A program made the position numbers and the translations under genes. DNA of 64,000 nucleotides, taken from NCBI GenBank assembly GCA_964505415.1, contig CAZDHW010000004.1, positions 1 through 64,000 on the forward strand, given 5' to 3'. Under the pieces are notes generated by a model that saw only the letters and a list, made by a program, of their open reading frames with translations, ran no database searches and was not told the DNA's origin. Below, one piece after another: positions 18,216 through 26,804 of the stretch. Position 1 is the stretch's first letter. Each line of letters begins with the position of its first letter. This DNA is from DTDR01 sp964505415. GTDB taxonomy: Bacteria > Hydrothermota > Tepidihabitantia > Tepidihabitantales > DTDR01.

Positions 18216-19365
18216 TTTTAATAAATTTTAAAAGAGTATCAACTCTTTTTCGCCAAGTATGATTTTTTAATATATAATCTTTTCTTTGTTGACACAAAAC
18301 AGGATTATTTTCTTTTAAAGCAATTTTTATTTTCTCAATAAATTCTTTTTCGTCTCTCCCCACATAAATTAAATCTTTTAAATAATTATCACTTTGCCAT
18401 TCAATGGTTGAAATGACAGGCTTCCCTAATGCTAAATATTCATAAAGTTTTATTGGGTCGGCTTTATAGGAAACCTTTTCTTTTTTAAAAGGTATTATAC
18501 AAATATCAAAAATATTTATCCATAAAGGAATGGAAGAATAAGGCTGAGCACCCAAGAGTAAAATATTAGAATATTTAGATAATTTTTGGACACCCTTGCC
18601 TTTATGAGGACCAATTAAAATAAAAGTAGCATCAGGAAAATTTTGCAAGCATTTTTCAATCAAATCTAAATCAACCCATTGGAAAAGGGAACCAATAAAA
18701 CCAATAACAGGTTTTTTTAGATTTTTTTCTACTTGAAAATTTTCTGATTCTAAAGGTAAAATTAAACTCCATTCTTCAGGAACGCCGTTAGGAAGAAATA
18801 AAATTTTTAAAAAGGGATATTTCTTTTTTAACTCGTTTTCAATTTCTTTACTTACTGCTAAACTAAGTTTTACTTTTTTTAAAAACATTTCTTCCAATTT
18901 TTCATAATACATTCTTATTTTTTTATAGGGATAAAAAACTTCTAAATCATCTGCTCGGTCGTAAATAATGGTAACGGAGTTGTCCATCACTTTTTTTAAT
19001 GTCCAAAACCATAATAAATTATTTACAAAGATAATACTTTTTTTAAAAATACTTTTAAATCTATTAAAAATTAAAGGAAGGAATAAGGTATAGTTAATTC
19101 GGTGAAAGGAGAGAAATCGCCGAGGAAAATAAACAGGAAAAGAAAATACTTCAATACCAGAGAGATGATAATGGGTAATTTTTAAAATATCAAAAAATTT
19201 TTGGGAGATATTTTTTTTCTCTTCAAAATAACGATAAAAAATTGGTGATAAAGCAAAATAAAAAACCTTATAACCTCTTTTTTTAATTTCCTTAGCTAAA
19301 AACCAAGGTCGACCAACAATTTTATTCTGAGGAGGTAATTCACAGAAAAAAATAAAATTTTTCAT
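18199..19365 (-). CDS. Glycosyltransferase (GT4-like)
   Basis: The 388-residue GT-B-like protein has the N-terminal pattern FFCELPPQNKIVGRPWFLAKEIKKRGY, a central TIIYDRADDL, the nucleotide-domain start PVIGFIGSL near residue 228, and a C-terminal donor-binding ADPIKLYEYLALGKPVI. The E-x7-E motif of classical GT4 is modified here. It resembles TuaH-type enzymes of teichuronic and exopolysaccharide synthesis. Its start overlaps the Wzx stop (ATGA), so flippase and transferase are coupled. Confidence 0.78.
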   Translation of the reverse strand: MKNFIFFCELPPQNKIVGRPWFLAKEIKKRGYKVFYFALSPIFYRYFEEKKNISQKFFDILKITHYHLSGIEVFSFPVYFPRRFLSFHRINYTLFLPLIFNRFKSIFKKSIIFVNNLLWFWTLKKVMDNSVTIIYDRADDLEVFYPYKKIRMYYEKLEEMFLKKVKLSLAVSKEIENELKKKYPFLKILFLPNGVPEEWSLILPLESENFQVEKNLKKPVIGFIGSLFQWVDLDLIEKCLQNFPDATFILIGPHKGKGVQKLSKYSNILLLGAQPYSSIPLWINIFDICIIPFKKEKVSYKADPIKLYEYLALGKPVISTIEWQSDNYLKDLIYVGRDEKEFIEKIKIALKENNPVLCQQRKDYILKNHTWRKRVDTLLKFIKNENWH

Positions 19366-20690
19366 AGAAGTTTGTAGAAGATTATAATTACAATTAAGTT
19401 TAAAATCAAGATTTTTAAAATAAAAAGAGGTTTTTTTAAAAGATTTCTAAAATAAATTATCATCAAAAAAGCTTGAAAAAAGTAAGCGATATAAAAACTT
19501 ATTCCCGCACCTAAGGCTCCCCATTTATAATTAAAAAGAAAAAAAACTCCAACAAGCAGAAAGAACCACAAACCATTAAAAAATGTTGCTAACCACATTT
19601 TTCCTGTTCCGGTTAAATAATAACCAAAGATATAACCAATACTTGCTGGAATAATTGACCCAATAACAAAAAGAAATGCTTTTATTGCTGGTAGATAATC
19701 TTTGCCAAAAATTAAAAAAATAATCTTTGACGAAAAACTAAAAATTAAAATAAGTAAGAATAAAAATAAAAAATTTAAATAGTTAATAATTTTACTTAAA
19801 AAAAATTTAATCTTTTCTAGGTTATTAACTTCTTCAGCAATTGTTGGTGTTAAGGGCATACCGATAGCAATCGGGATAAATAATAAAAATTGGAAAAAAG
19901 TGTTGGTTATATTAAAATAAGCTACTTCCGAGAAATTTTTTACAATTGCTAATTTGGTATTGATTAACCATAAAGCCGGAACCATTACTAAGCCGGATAA
20001 AAAGGTAGGGAAAGAAAGGTTGATAATATTTTTAACAATGGGTAGTTGGAAAGCTGTTTTTAATAAATCAAATTTTTTGATGGTAATTAAAAAAAGAATC
20101 ACCCCTAAGAGATTGGCAAGGGTAAGAGCAATAATAGCGCCCACTAATTCGTATCGATGAGCAAAAATGAAGATCAAAGGAAAACTTACTAAATTATAAA
20201 TTACAGTGATTAAAGAAATATGTTTTATTGCTTTTAACCCTTGAAGAACTCCGGTCCAAAAATTATTAAAAGTAATGAAAAAAAGTAAAAAAATTATTAA
20301 ACGAAAATATTTCAATAAAAATGGTTTCTGATAAATGTTATAAGCTAAGGGAATGCTGATAAAAAAATAGATAAAAATAATAAATGAAGAGATTAAAATA
20401 ATTAAAACTTGGGCTGTTCCATAGGTTTTTTCTAAAATTTTTTTTTCATTTTTTGTTTGAGCAATAAATTTGGTGATAATTGTGGGTATGCCAAAGCCCA
20501 TAAAAAAAGTTAAAAGATTTATTAATTGGTTGATTAACGAATAAATGCCAAATTTTTCGCTTAATAAAAATCGAGCTAAATAAATACTATTTAAAGCGGT
20601 TATAAACCGGACAATAATTAGAGAAGTAAAATATTGAAGACTTTGAAAAAAAATTTTTTTAAGATCCCTAAGACTTTCATCTTTTAGCAT
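19362..20690 (-). CDS. Wzx-type polysaccharide flippase
   Basis: The 442-residue protein has about 12-14 TM segments of the MOP/polysaccharide-transport superfamily. The N-terminal portion contains NSIYLARFLLSEKFGIYSLI, typical of Wzx/RfbX proteins. It would flip undecaprenyl-linked repeat units across the inner membrane, working with the Wzy-like and Wzz-type proteins on the other strand. A TTGAAA/TATAAT promoter ends ten bases before the ATG with no Shine-Dalgarno site, so translation is probably leaderless. It opens a three-gene minus-strand operon. Confidence 0.85.
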   Translation of the reverse strand: MLKDESLRDLKKIFFQSLQYFTSLIIVRFITALNSIYLARFLLSEKFGIYSLINQLINLLTFFMGFGIPTIITKFIAQTKNEKKILEKTYGTAQVLIILISSFIIFIYFFISIPLAYNIYQKPFLLKYFRLIIFLLFFITFNNFWTGVLQGLKAIKHISLITVIYNLVSFPLIFIFAHRYELVGAIIALTLANLLGVILFLITIKKFDLLKTAFQLPIVKNIINLSFPTFLSGLVMVPALWLINTKLAIVKNFSEVAYFNITNTFFQFLLFIPIAIGMPLTPTIAEEVNNLEKIKFFLSKIINYLNFLFLFLLILIFSFSSKIIFLIFGKDYLPAIKAFLFVIGSIIPASIGYIFGYYLTGTGKMWLATFFNGLWFFLLVGVFFLFNYKWGALGAGISFYIAYFFQAFLMIIYFRNLLKKPLFILKILILNLIVIIIFYKLL

Positions 20691-20700
20691 AAATTTTTAA

Positions 20701-20728
20701 ATTATAAAAAAGAAGGATTACTTTTCAA
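20701..20728 (-). promoter_or_regulatory. Promoter of the wzx operon (leaderless)
   Basis: On the minus strand TTGAAA (20723-20728) and TATAAT (20701-20706) are 16 bases apart. Ten bases separate the -10 from the ATG. The -35 overlaps the weak -35 of the divergent nadE promoter. Confidence 0.65.
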
Positions 20729-20750
20729 TAAACAGGAATTTTGTTATAAT
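20722..20750 (+). promoter_or_regulatory. Promoter of the nadE-glycosyltransferase operon (leaderless)
   Basis: A perfect TATAAT at 20745-20750 lies seven bases before GTG at 20758. The -35 (TTTTCA, 20722-20727) is weak, with a 17-base spacer, and overlaps the divergent wzx -35. Confidence 0.55.
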
Positions 20751-20757
20751 TATTTTG

Positions 20758-21681
20758 GTGACCAAAGAAACTCTTTTGGAAGCCTTAGCAATTGACTGTC
20801 CAAAGATATTTTTAGGTTTAAAAGATTTTATTAAAAAATGTTATAAAGATTTTAAAAAGAACGGCATAGTTTTGGGATTAAGTGGAGGTATTGATTCTTC
20901 AGTAGTTGCTTATCTTTGTAAGGAGGCAATAGGTAAAGAAAATGTTTTAGCTTTAATTATGCCGGAAAAGGAAAGTGATTTTAATAACTTTCAGGATGCC
21001 TGTTTTTGGGCAGAAGAATTAGGAATTAAATATAAAATTATCTTTCTCACTAAGTATTTAAAAAATTTTAATATCTACGATTTATTTTTTCTTAACAAAT
21101 TAATAATTCCTGAAAGATTGAAACCAATGGTCGTGAAAAAATTATCCCGCTTGTATGCTAAGATAACTGATGAACCAGTTTTCAATATCAATTTTAAAAA
21201 TGATAAACTTTTGAGAAAAATAAATGCCTATTATCGTTTTAAACATCGTTTGAGAATGATAATTATCTATCTTTTTGCTGATTTAGAAAATCGGTTGGTT
21301 GTTGGTTGTACTAACAAAACTGAGTATCTTATTGGTTTTTTTGTTAATTATGGTTGTGATGATGCTAGTGATATAATGCCGCTTTTATCTTTATACAAAA
21401 CCCAAGTGAAAACATTGGCTAAGTATTTAGGATTGCCTAATAGATTAATTGAGAAAAAACCTTCGCCTGATATTATTCCGGGAATTTTTGATGAAGAAAT
21501 TATTGGCATTGATTACGAAATATTAGACTTAATTTTATTAGGAATAGAAAAAGGGTTAAGTATCTCTCAAATTAGCAGTCTCCTGAACGTTGAAGAGAAA
21601 AAGGTAGAATATGTTTTTGATTTATTTATAAAATCAAAACCTTTACGGCTAAAGTCGATAAGCTATGGAAATCATAATTAA
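20758..21681 (+). CDS. nadE: NAD synthase family protein (ammonia-dependent type)
   Basis: The roughly 307-residue protein has the PP-loop SGGIDSS near 42-48 and the NadE signatures TNKTEYLIGFF..YGCDDASDIMPL, LYKTQVKTLAKYLG and PSPDIIPGIFDE. It should adenylate deamido-NAD and amidate it using ammonia, as no glutaminase domain is present. At about 307 residues it is longer than typical bacterial NadE (about 250-275), with an insert around 90-160. The start is GTG at 20758 (a TTG three bases earlier is also possible). The message is probably leaderless. It is coupled by a 17-base overlap to a glycosyltransferase, so it may be a housekeeping NadE placed here or may have a role in sugar amidation. 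Confidence 0.82.
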   Translation: MTKETLLEALAIDCPKIFLGLKDFIKKCYKDFKKNGIVLGLSGGIDSSVVAYLCKEAIGKENVLALIMPEKESDFNNFQDACFWAEELGIKYKIIFLTKYLKNFNIYDLFFLNKLIIPERLKPMVVKKLSRLYAKITDEPVFNINFKNDKLLRKINAYYRFKHRLRMIIIYLFADLENRLVVGCTNKTEYLIGFFVNYGCDDASDIMPLLSLYKTQVKTLAKYLGLPNRLIEKKPSPDIIPGIFDEEIIGIDYEILDLILLGIEKGLSISQISSLLNVEEKKVEYVFDLFIKSKPLRLKSISYGNHN

Positions 21682-22759
21682 TGGTCGTTTTTTGACCCAA
21701 AAGATTACCGGAGTCCAAAGATATGCCCAGCAATTGGTGAAAGAAATTGACCGGCTTTATGAGAAAGAAGAAATAATTAAAAAACGCTTTCAGTTTAAAA
21801 TCCTTGCTCCCAAAAGTATTATTCACCATTTGGAATTGAAACATATTCCAATAAAAAAAATCGGTTTTCTAAAGGGACATTTTTGGGAGCAGTTAGTGTT
21901 GCCCTTTTATCTTAAAAATAGAATTCTTCTTTGTTTAGGAAATACTGCTCCTTTATTGACGTTGTTTTTTAACAAAAAAGTTATTGTAACGGTTCACGAT
22001 TTAGGTTTCAAATATTTTCCTAAAAATTATCGTTTTCTTTTTCGCACTTTTTATTCAATAATCATTCCTTTAATTTTAAAATATGCCTGGGCAATTATTA
22101 CCGATTCCCAAAGTGAAAAAGAAAAAATTATTAAGAGATATTATTTTGTAAAAGAAAAAATTTTTGCTATTCCTCAGGGAGGTTTTAGTGAAGAATTAAA
22201 AGCCTTTGATATTAGAGAAAAAAATTATCTTCTTTATGTTGGCTCTTTAAGCAAAAAGAAAAATTTTAATGGTTTTCTTTCGGCTTTGGAAATAATTGTG
22301 AAAAAAAAATTACCATTAAAAGCAATAGCGATTATTTCTCAGAATGATATTTTTGAAGAAATAGCCATTGATTTAAAACCGGGAATTAAAGAGCGGATTA
22401 AGATTATTCACCAGGTAAGCGATGAAGAATTAATGGGTTATTATAAAAATGCCTTTTTATTTGTTTTTCCTTCTTTTCACGAAGGTGCCGGCATCCCTCC
22501 GATTGAAGCCATGAGTTGTGGCTGCCCAGTTATTTGTTCCGACATTCCTTCTTTAAGAGAACGCTGCGGGGAAGCTGCTCTTTATTTTAACCCTTATTCA
22601 CCAGAAGATATTGCCCAAAAAATCATCTTATTATGGGAAAATGAAGAACTCCGCAAAAGTTTGATAGAAAAAGGGTTGGAAAGGGCCAAAATCTTTTCGT
22701 GGGAAAATACTGCTAAACAAACATTAAAGATTTTGGAAAAAGTAATATACAAAAAATGA
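21665..22759 (+). CDS. GT4-family glycosyltransferase
   Basis: The 364-residue GT-B enzyme begins MEIIINGRFLTQKITGVQRYAQQL, a start typical of mannosyl- and rhamnosyltransferases of this family. It has TVHDLGFKYFP near 105, LLYVGSLSKKKNF near 190, and the catalytic E-x7-E region HEGAGIPPIEAMSCG near 275. It probably extends a lipid-linked oligosaccharide at the cytoplasmic membrane. It overlaps nadE by 17 bases and the next glycosyltransferase by four (ATGA), forming a three-gene operon. Confidence 0.9.
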   Translation: MEIIINGRFLTQKITGVQRYAQQLVKEIDRLYEKEEIIKKRFQFKILAPKSIIHHLELKHIPIKKIGFLKGHFWEQLVLPFYLKNRILLCLGNTAPLLTLFFNKKVIVTVHDLGFKYFPKNYRFLFRTFYSIIIPLILKYAWAIITDSQSEKEKIIKRYYFVKEKIFAIPQGGFSEELKAFDIREKNYLLYVGSLSKKKNFNGFLSALEIIVKKKLPLKAIAIISQNDIFEEIAIDLKPGIKERIKIIHQVSDEELMGYYKNAFLFVFPSFHEGAGIPPIEAMSCGCPVICSDIPSLRERCGEAALYFNPYSPEDIAQKIILLWENEELRKSLIEKGLERAKIFSWENTAKQTLKILEKVIYKK

Positions 22760-23841
22760 AAGTAGCTATTATCCACGATTGGCTTACTGGTATGCGAGGA
22801 GGCGAAAAGGTTTTAGAAGTTTTTTGTGAAATTTTTCCCAATGCCACTCTTTATACTTTGGTTTATTTTAAAGAAAAAATCTCACCCATTATTAATCAAA
22901 TGAAAATTGTAACCTCTTTTCTTCAGAAATTTCCTAATATCGAAAAAAATTATCGTTATTATTTACCTTTAATGCCGATGATAATTGAACAATTTAATCT
23001 AAAAGATTACGATTTAATTATCTCTTCCAGCCACTGCGTTGCCAAAGGAATTAAAAAATCAAAAACCCAAATCCATATCTGCTATTGTCATAGTCCCATG
23101 AGATATGTTTGGGATATGTTTGATGAATATTTTAAAAAAGCAAAAATAATTACTAAATTGGGAGCCCATATTTTTCGTCCCTATCTTAAAAATTGGGATA
23201 GAAAAAGTTCCGAAAGGGTTGATTACTTTATCGCCAATTCAAAAAATATTGCTAACAAAATTAAAAAGTATTATAAAAAAGAAGCTACTATTATCTATCC
23301 GCCAGTGGATACTGATTTTTACCAATTTTTAAATTTTAAAAGAGATAATTTTTTTCTTATTGTTTCGGCTTTAGTGCCTTATAAAAAAGTTGATTTAGCC
23401 ATTAATGTTTTTAACAAATTAAGGTTACCATTAAAAATTGTTGGTACCGGTCCGGAAGAAAAAAAATTAAAATCAATGGCAAAAGAGAATATTGAATTTT
23501 TAGGTTGGCAACCCGAGGAAAAACTTTTAGAATATTATAATAAATGTCAAGCATTGATCTTTCCTCAAGAAGAAGATTTAGGAATTGTCCCTTTAGAAGC
23601 TCAGGCCTGTGGCACACCAGTTATTGCTTATAAAAAAGGTGGTGCTTTAGAGACAATAATTGAAAATGAAACTGGGTTGTTTTTCTATCCTCAGACCGAA
23701 GAAGCCTTAATGGCAAAGATTAAAGAATTTGAAAAATCAAATTTTTCTCCAGAAAAATGCCGAAAGAATGCTTTAAGATTTACCAAAAAAAGGTTTTATT
23801 TTGAAATTAAAGAATTTATCAATCAGCACGTTAGCTTATAA
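22756..23841 (+). CDS. GT4-family glycosyltransferase (WbaZ-like)
   Basis: The 361-residue GT-B enzyme begins MKVAIIHDWLTGMRGGEKVLE, the hallmark of WbaZ-like mannosyltransferases. It carries CYCHSPMRYVWDMFDEYF near residue 110 and the donor-site motif EEDLGIVPLEAQACGTPVIAY near 275. It is likely to add mannose or a related sugar during repeat-unit assembly; the substrate is inferred only from family resemblance. It is the last gene of its operon. About 230 bases without a gene follow. Confidence 0.9.
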   Translation: MKVAIIHDWLTGMRGGEKVLEVFCEIFPNATLYTLVYFKEKISPIINQMKIVTSFLQKFPNIEKNYRYYLPLMPMIIEQFNLKDYDLIISSSHCVAKGIKKSKTQIHICYCHSPMRYVWDMFDEYFKKAKIITKLGAHIFRPYLKNWDRKSSERVDYFIANSKNIANKIKKYYKKEATIIYPPVDTDFYQFLNFKRDNFFLIVSALVPYKKVDLAINVFNKLRLPLKIVGTGPEEKKLKSMAKENIEFLGWQPEEKLLEYYNKCQALIFPQEEDLGIVPLEAQACGTPVIAYKKGGALETIIENETGLFFYPQTEEALMAKIKEFEKSNFSPEKCRKNALRFTKKRFYFEIKEFINQHVSL

Positions 23842-24075
23842 AAGATTAATAATTAATAAAAACCATTCTTTCTTAAAGCTCAACCATTCCCCGAATGGCT
23901 CCCATCTTAGTTTTTATAATTTCTACCTTACTTATTTATTTGAAAATCCCCATTTCCTATTTAAAATCAGCCCTCTATTTGGAATTAAAAAATTTAATCT
24001 TTTAGGAAATATTAAACTTCCTTTGCGGAGAAAAGATTGTTAGTATTACTATTAACTTTCTTTTAGCCTTTCTAA
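23842..24075. other. Intergenic stretch between convergent genes
   Basis: No gene, promoter or strong terminator is convincing in these 234 bases. Short open frames exist on both strands but lack start signals. Minus-strand fragments look faintly coding and could be a decayed gene. Confidence 0.4.
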
Positions 24076-24813
24076 TTATTCTTTTCTTTTAAATATGAGG
24101 GATAAAAGTTCAATTGGTAAAGGAAAGATTATTGTTGAGTTTTTTTCGGCGGCGATTTCGGTTAATGTTCCTAAATAACGGAGTTGTAAAGCCGCTGGCG
24201 TTTGAGAAAGGATTTCCGCCGCTTCCCGCAGTTTAGCTGCCGCTTGTAATTCACCATCAGCATGGATAATTTTTGCTCTTCTTTCCCTTTCGGCTTCAGC
24301 TTGACGGGCAATCGCCCTTTTCATCTCTTCGGGAATATCAACATGTTTGATTTCTACCATACTAACTTTTATCCCCCAAGGGTCAGTTTGTTGGTCAATA
24401 ATCTTTTGTAATCTTTGGTTAATCATCTCTCTTTTAGTTAATAAATCATCAAGCTCGTATTCACCTAAAACACTTCTTAATGTTGTCTGAGATATTTGGG
24501 AGGTCGCATAAAGATAATTTTCTACTTCAATAATCGCCTTTTTCGGATCAGAAACCTTAAAATAGGCAACAGCGTTTACCTTCACCGAAATATTATCACG
24601 GGTAATTACATCTTGCGGCGGGACATCTAAAGTAACTACTCGTAAACTTACTTTTACCATTCGGTCAACAAAGGGGATTAAGAAAATAAGTCCGGGTCCT
24701 TTTACCTTATAAAACCTCCCCAAACGGAAAATAACTCCCCTTTCATATTCGGCTAAAATTCTTATTGCCATTAATAAAATAATAATAATGATAACAAAAA
24801 GAAGATACCACAT
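24076..24813 (-). CDS. Slipin/stomatin-family (SPFH domain) membrane protein
   Basis: The 245-residue protein has one N-terminal TM segment (about 2-18), then the SPFH core: ERGVIFRLGRFYKVKGPGLIFLIPFVD, LDVPPQDVITRDNISV, and a charged helical section EEMKRAIARQAEAERERRAK. It forms membrane-associated oligomers. In other bacteria slipins pair with NfeD-type proteins; no nfeD is adjacent here. It lies nine bases after the MerR-type gene with an AGGAGG site and closes the plsY-gpsA operon. Confidence 0.93.
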   Translation of the reverse strand: MWYLLFVIIIIILLMAIRILAEYERGVIFRLGRFYKVKGPGLIFLIPFVDRMVKVSLRVVTLDVPPQDVITRDNISVKVNAVAYFKVSDPKKAIIEVENYLYATSQISQTTLRSVLGEYELDDLLTKREMINQRLQKIIDQQTDPWGIKVSMVEIKHVDIPEEMKRAIARQAEAERERRAKIIHADGELQAAAKLREAAEILSQTPAALQLRYLGTLTEIAAEKNSTIIFPLPIELLSLIFKRKE

Positions 24814-24822
24814 AATACCTCC

Positions 24823-25143
24823 TTATTTTTCTAAAATATCTTTGATTTCCAAAAGTTCTTTATAAAGGGTGTTTAAAAATTTTAAAGAAAGTTTTCTTTT
24901 TCTTTCACTTTTCTTTTCTCTTATCTTTTTTGAGAGATTAGTTTGGATAGCTTTTTTAGAATAACCTTCTTTAAAAAGGTCTTTAATCACTTTTATCTTC
25001 TCCATTTCTTTTTCGTTAAAATAAATCTTTTTCTTTATCTTTCTGCCCACTTCAAAAATTTTTGCCCATTTACGCAATAAATCATTTTTTATTTTTAGTT
25101 TTTTGCTCACTTCGGCTAAAGAGTATAATTTTTTCTCTTTCAT
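24823..25143 (-). CDS. MerR-type helix-turn-helix protein
   Basis: The roughly 106-residue protein has an N-terminal MerR-like winged helix (LYSLAEVSKKLKIKNDLLRKWA) and a lysine-rich helical C-terminus with no recognisable ligand domain or cysteine sensor. I chose the ATG at 25143, which overlaps the gpsA stop (ATGA) and has AGGAG eight bases upstream; a TTG two codons earlier sits too close to that site. MerR-like proteins next to plsY and gpsA occur in other bacteria, which suggests a link with lipid or envelope synthesis. Confidence 0.75.
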   Translation of the reverse strand: MKEKKLYSLAEVSKKLKIKNDLLRKWAKIFEVGRKIKKKIYFNEKEMEKIKVIKDLFKEGYSKKAIQTNLSKKIREKKSERKRKLSLKFLNTLYKELLEIKDILEK

Positions 25144-26087
25144 TGCCAAAACTCCTCTTTAAGTTTTCTTTTTAACAATTTTTTTATAATTTCATCAATA
25201 TCTCTTTTTAAAAAAAGAATTTGATAAACACTTTCGCAAATAGGCATTTCAATCTGGTATTTTTCTTTTAGTTGGTAGATAGCTTTTGCCGTATGATAGC
25301 CTTCAATCACCCCTTTTTCTTTTTTTAAAATTTCTGTTAATTTCTTACCTTTGCCTAAGGAAAAACCTAATTGATAATTTCGCGAATTTTTAGAAAAAGA
25401 AGTAACGATTAAATCACCAATACCCGAAAGCCCCGCAAAAGTAAGGGGTGAGGCTCCTAATTTTATTCCTAAACGCATCATTTCGCATAGCCCCCGGCTT
25501 ATTAAAGCTGCTTTCGCATTAATCCCTAACCCTTTGCCATCCAAAATACCGGCAGCAATTGCGATCACATTTTTTATCGCCCCACCAATTTCGCAGCCAA
25601 TCACATCGTCCTGTAAGTAAACTCTTAAATTATCAAAAGAAAGGAGTTTTTGAATTTTTTCCGAAGTTTTTCTATCTTTACTAGCCACTACCAAAGTGGT
25701 AGGAATGCCAGCGATTACTTCTTCGGGAATTCCGGGACCACATAAAACGGCAATTGGGTTATAAGGAAAATATTCTTCAATTATTTCAGACATTCTTTTT
25801 AAACTTTCTTCTTCAATTCCTTTTATTGCTGAAACAAGAATAGTTTTTTTTCTTATTGGTAAAGTTTTAATTTCCGAAAGTATGGTCCTTAAAGAATAAG
25901 AAGGAACTGTAAAGAAGATAATTGTCGCTTCTTTTATCTTTTCTAAATTTTTAACAATCTTAAATTTTTTTAATTTGATTAATTTTTCTTTATTTTTATC
26001 ATACAGATAAATTTCTTTTTCTTTTTTTGCTAAATGCGAAGCTAAGGTTAAACCCCAGCGACCAGCTCCAATAAAAACAATTTTCAT
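25140..26087 (-). CDS. gpsA: NAD(P)-dependent glycerol-3-phosphate dehydrogenase
   Basis: The 315-residue enzyme has the Rossmann motif GAGRWG at 7-12, SAIKGIEEESLKRMSE near 98, the CGPGIPEEV segment, the catalytic-lysine region GGAIKNVIAIAAGI and the C-terminal GLSGIGDLIVT motif. It reduces dihydroxyacetone phosphate to sn-glycerol 3-phosphate, which the neighbouring PlsY acylates, so the pair performs the first two steps of phospholipid synthesis. Both junctions are ATGA overlaps. Length is normal. Confidence 0.97.
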   Translation of the reverse strand: MKIVFIGAGRWGLTLASHLAKKEKEIYLYDKNKEKLIKLKKFKIVKNLEKIKEATIIFFTVPSYSLRTILSEIKTLPIRKKTILVSAIKGIEEESLKRMSEIIEEYFPYNPIAVLCGPGIPEEVIAGIPTTLVVASKDRKTSEKIQKLLSFDNLRVYLQDDVIGCEIGGAIKNVIAIAAGILDGKGLGINAKAALISRGLCEMMRLGIKLGASPLTFAGLSGIGDLIVTSFSKNSRNYQLGFSLGKGKKLTEILKKEKGVIEGYHTAKAIYQLKEKYQIEMPICESVYQILFLKRDIDEIIKKLLKRKLKEEFWQ

Positions 26088-26713
26088 TTTAATTTTAATT
26101 TAAATTTTGGTTCTTCTTTTTTTATCAATCTTTTAATATTGGGAAGATGTTTACCAATAATTAAGATGCTAATAATGGTAAAGAAAACCGGCGTTAAAGA
26201 ATTAGAAGACTTTAATAAAAGAAAGGAGAAAGGTAAAGAACCAGCAAAAGATATTGATGCTAAAGACATATAAGAAAAGCTTAGAAGGATTATCAACCAA
26301 ATAATTAAAGAAAAGATTAAATTTTTAGGAGCTAATGCCAAAAGAACACCGATAGTAGTGGCTACCCCTTTACCACCACGAAAACGGAGATAGGGAGTAA
26401 AAAAATGTCCTAAAATAGTTCCACCACCAACAAAAATTGGAGATAAAGAAAAACTTTCAGCAAAGTAAGTTGGAAAAAAACCTTTACTAATATCCAAAAT
26501 TAAAACCAAAATTCCGTAAAAAAACCCTAAGGTGCGATAAACATTAGTAAAACCAATATTTCCGCTGCCATAATTTCTGATGTCAATTTTTTTGAAAATC
26601 TTAGGAATTAAATAACCAAAAGGGATACTGCCGATTAAAAAACCAATTAAAAATGAAAAAAAATAGTCTCCCAAAATTTCTAATTCTTTATTGAGAAGAA
26701 AATAGCTTTTCAT
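26084..26713 (-). CDS. plsY: Glycerol-3-phosphate acyltransferase PlsY
   Basis: The 209-residue membrane protein has five or so TM segments and the PlsY motifs GSIPFGYL, RNYGSGNIGFTNVYRTLG and RFRGGKGVATT. It transfers acyl groups from acyl phosphate to glycerol 3-phosphate. The N-terminus has about 15 extra residues. However, a TTGATT/TAAAAT promoter places its -10 box seven bases before this ATG, which supports this start and a leaderless message. Its product feeds on the GpsA product encoded next door. Confidence 0.95.
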   Translation of the reverse strand: MKSYFLLNKELEILGDYFFSFLIGFLIGSIPFGYLIPKIFKKIDIRNYGSGNIGFTNVYRTLGFFYGILVLILDISKGFFPTYFAESFSLSPIFVGGGTILGHFFTPYLRFRGGKGVATTIGVLLALAPKNLIFSLIIWLIILLSFSYMSLASISFAGSLPFSFLLLKSSNSLTPVFFTIISILIIGKHLPNIKRLIKKEEPKFKLKLK

Positions 26714-26720
26714 CTTCTAA

Positions 26721-26748
26721 ATTTTAAAAGTAAAATAGTAAAAATCAA
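26721..26748 (-). promoter_or_regulatory. Promoter of the plsY operon (leaderless)
   Basis: On the minus strand TTGATT (26743-26748) and TAAAAT (26721-26726) are 16 bases apart. Seven bases lie between the -10 box and the ATG. Confidence 0.65.
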
Positions 26749-26755
26749 ATATTAT

Positions 26756-26783
26756 TTGAATTTTTTGTAAAAAAGATTACAAT
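26756..26783 (+). promoter_or_regulatory. Promoter of the thiolase/DUF35/gltX operon
   Basis: TTGAAT (26756-26761) and TACAAT (26778-26783) are 16 bases apart. A short leader with TGGAGG precedes the ATG at 26805. Confidence 0.5.
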
Positions 26784-26804
26784 AATAAGTTAAATGGAGG
26801 AATT

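Noticed and set aside
23801..24043. An 80-codon plus-strand open frame after the last glycosyltransferase
   Set aside because: It begins inside the preceding gene, lacks a start signal and resembles no family; at most it lies over a decayed sequence.
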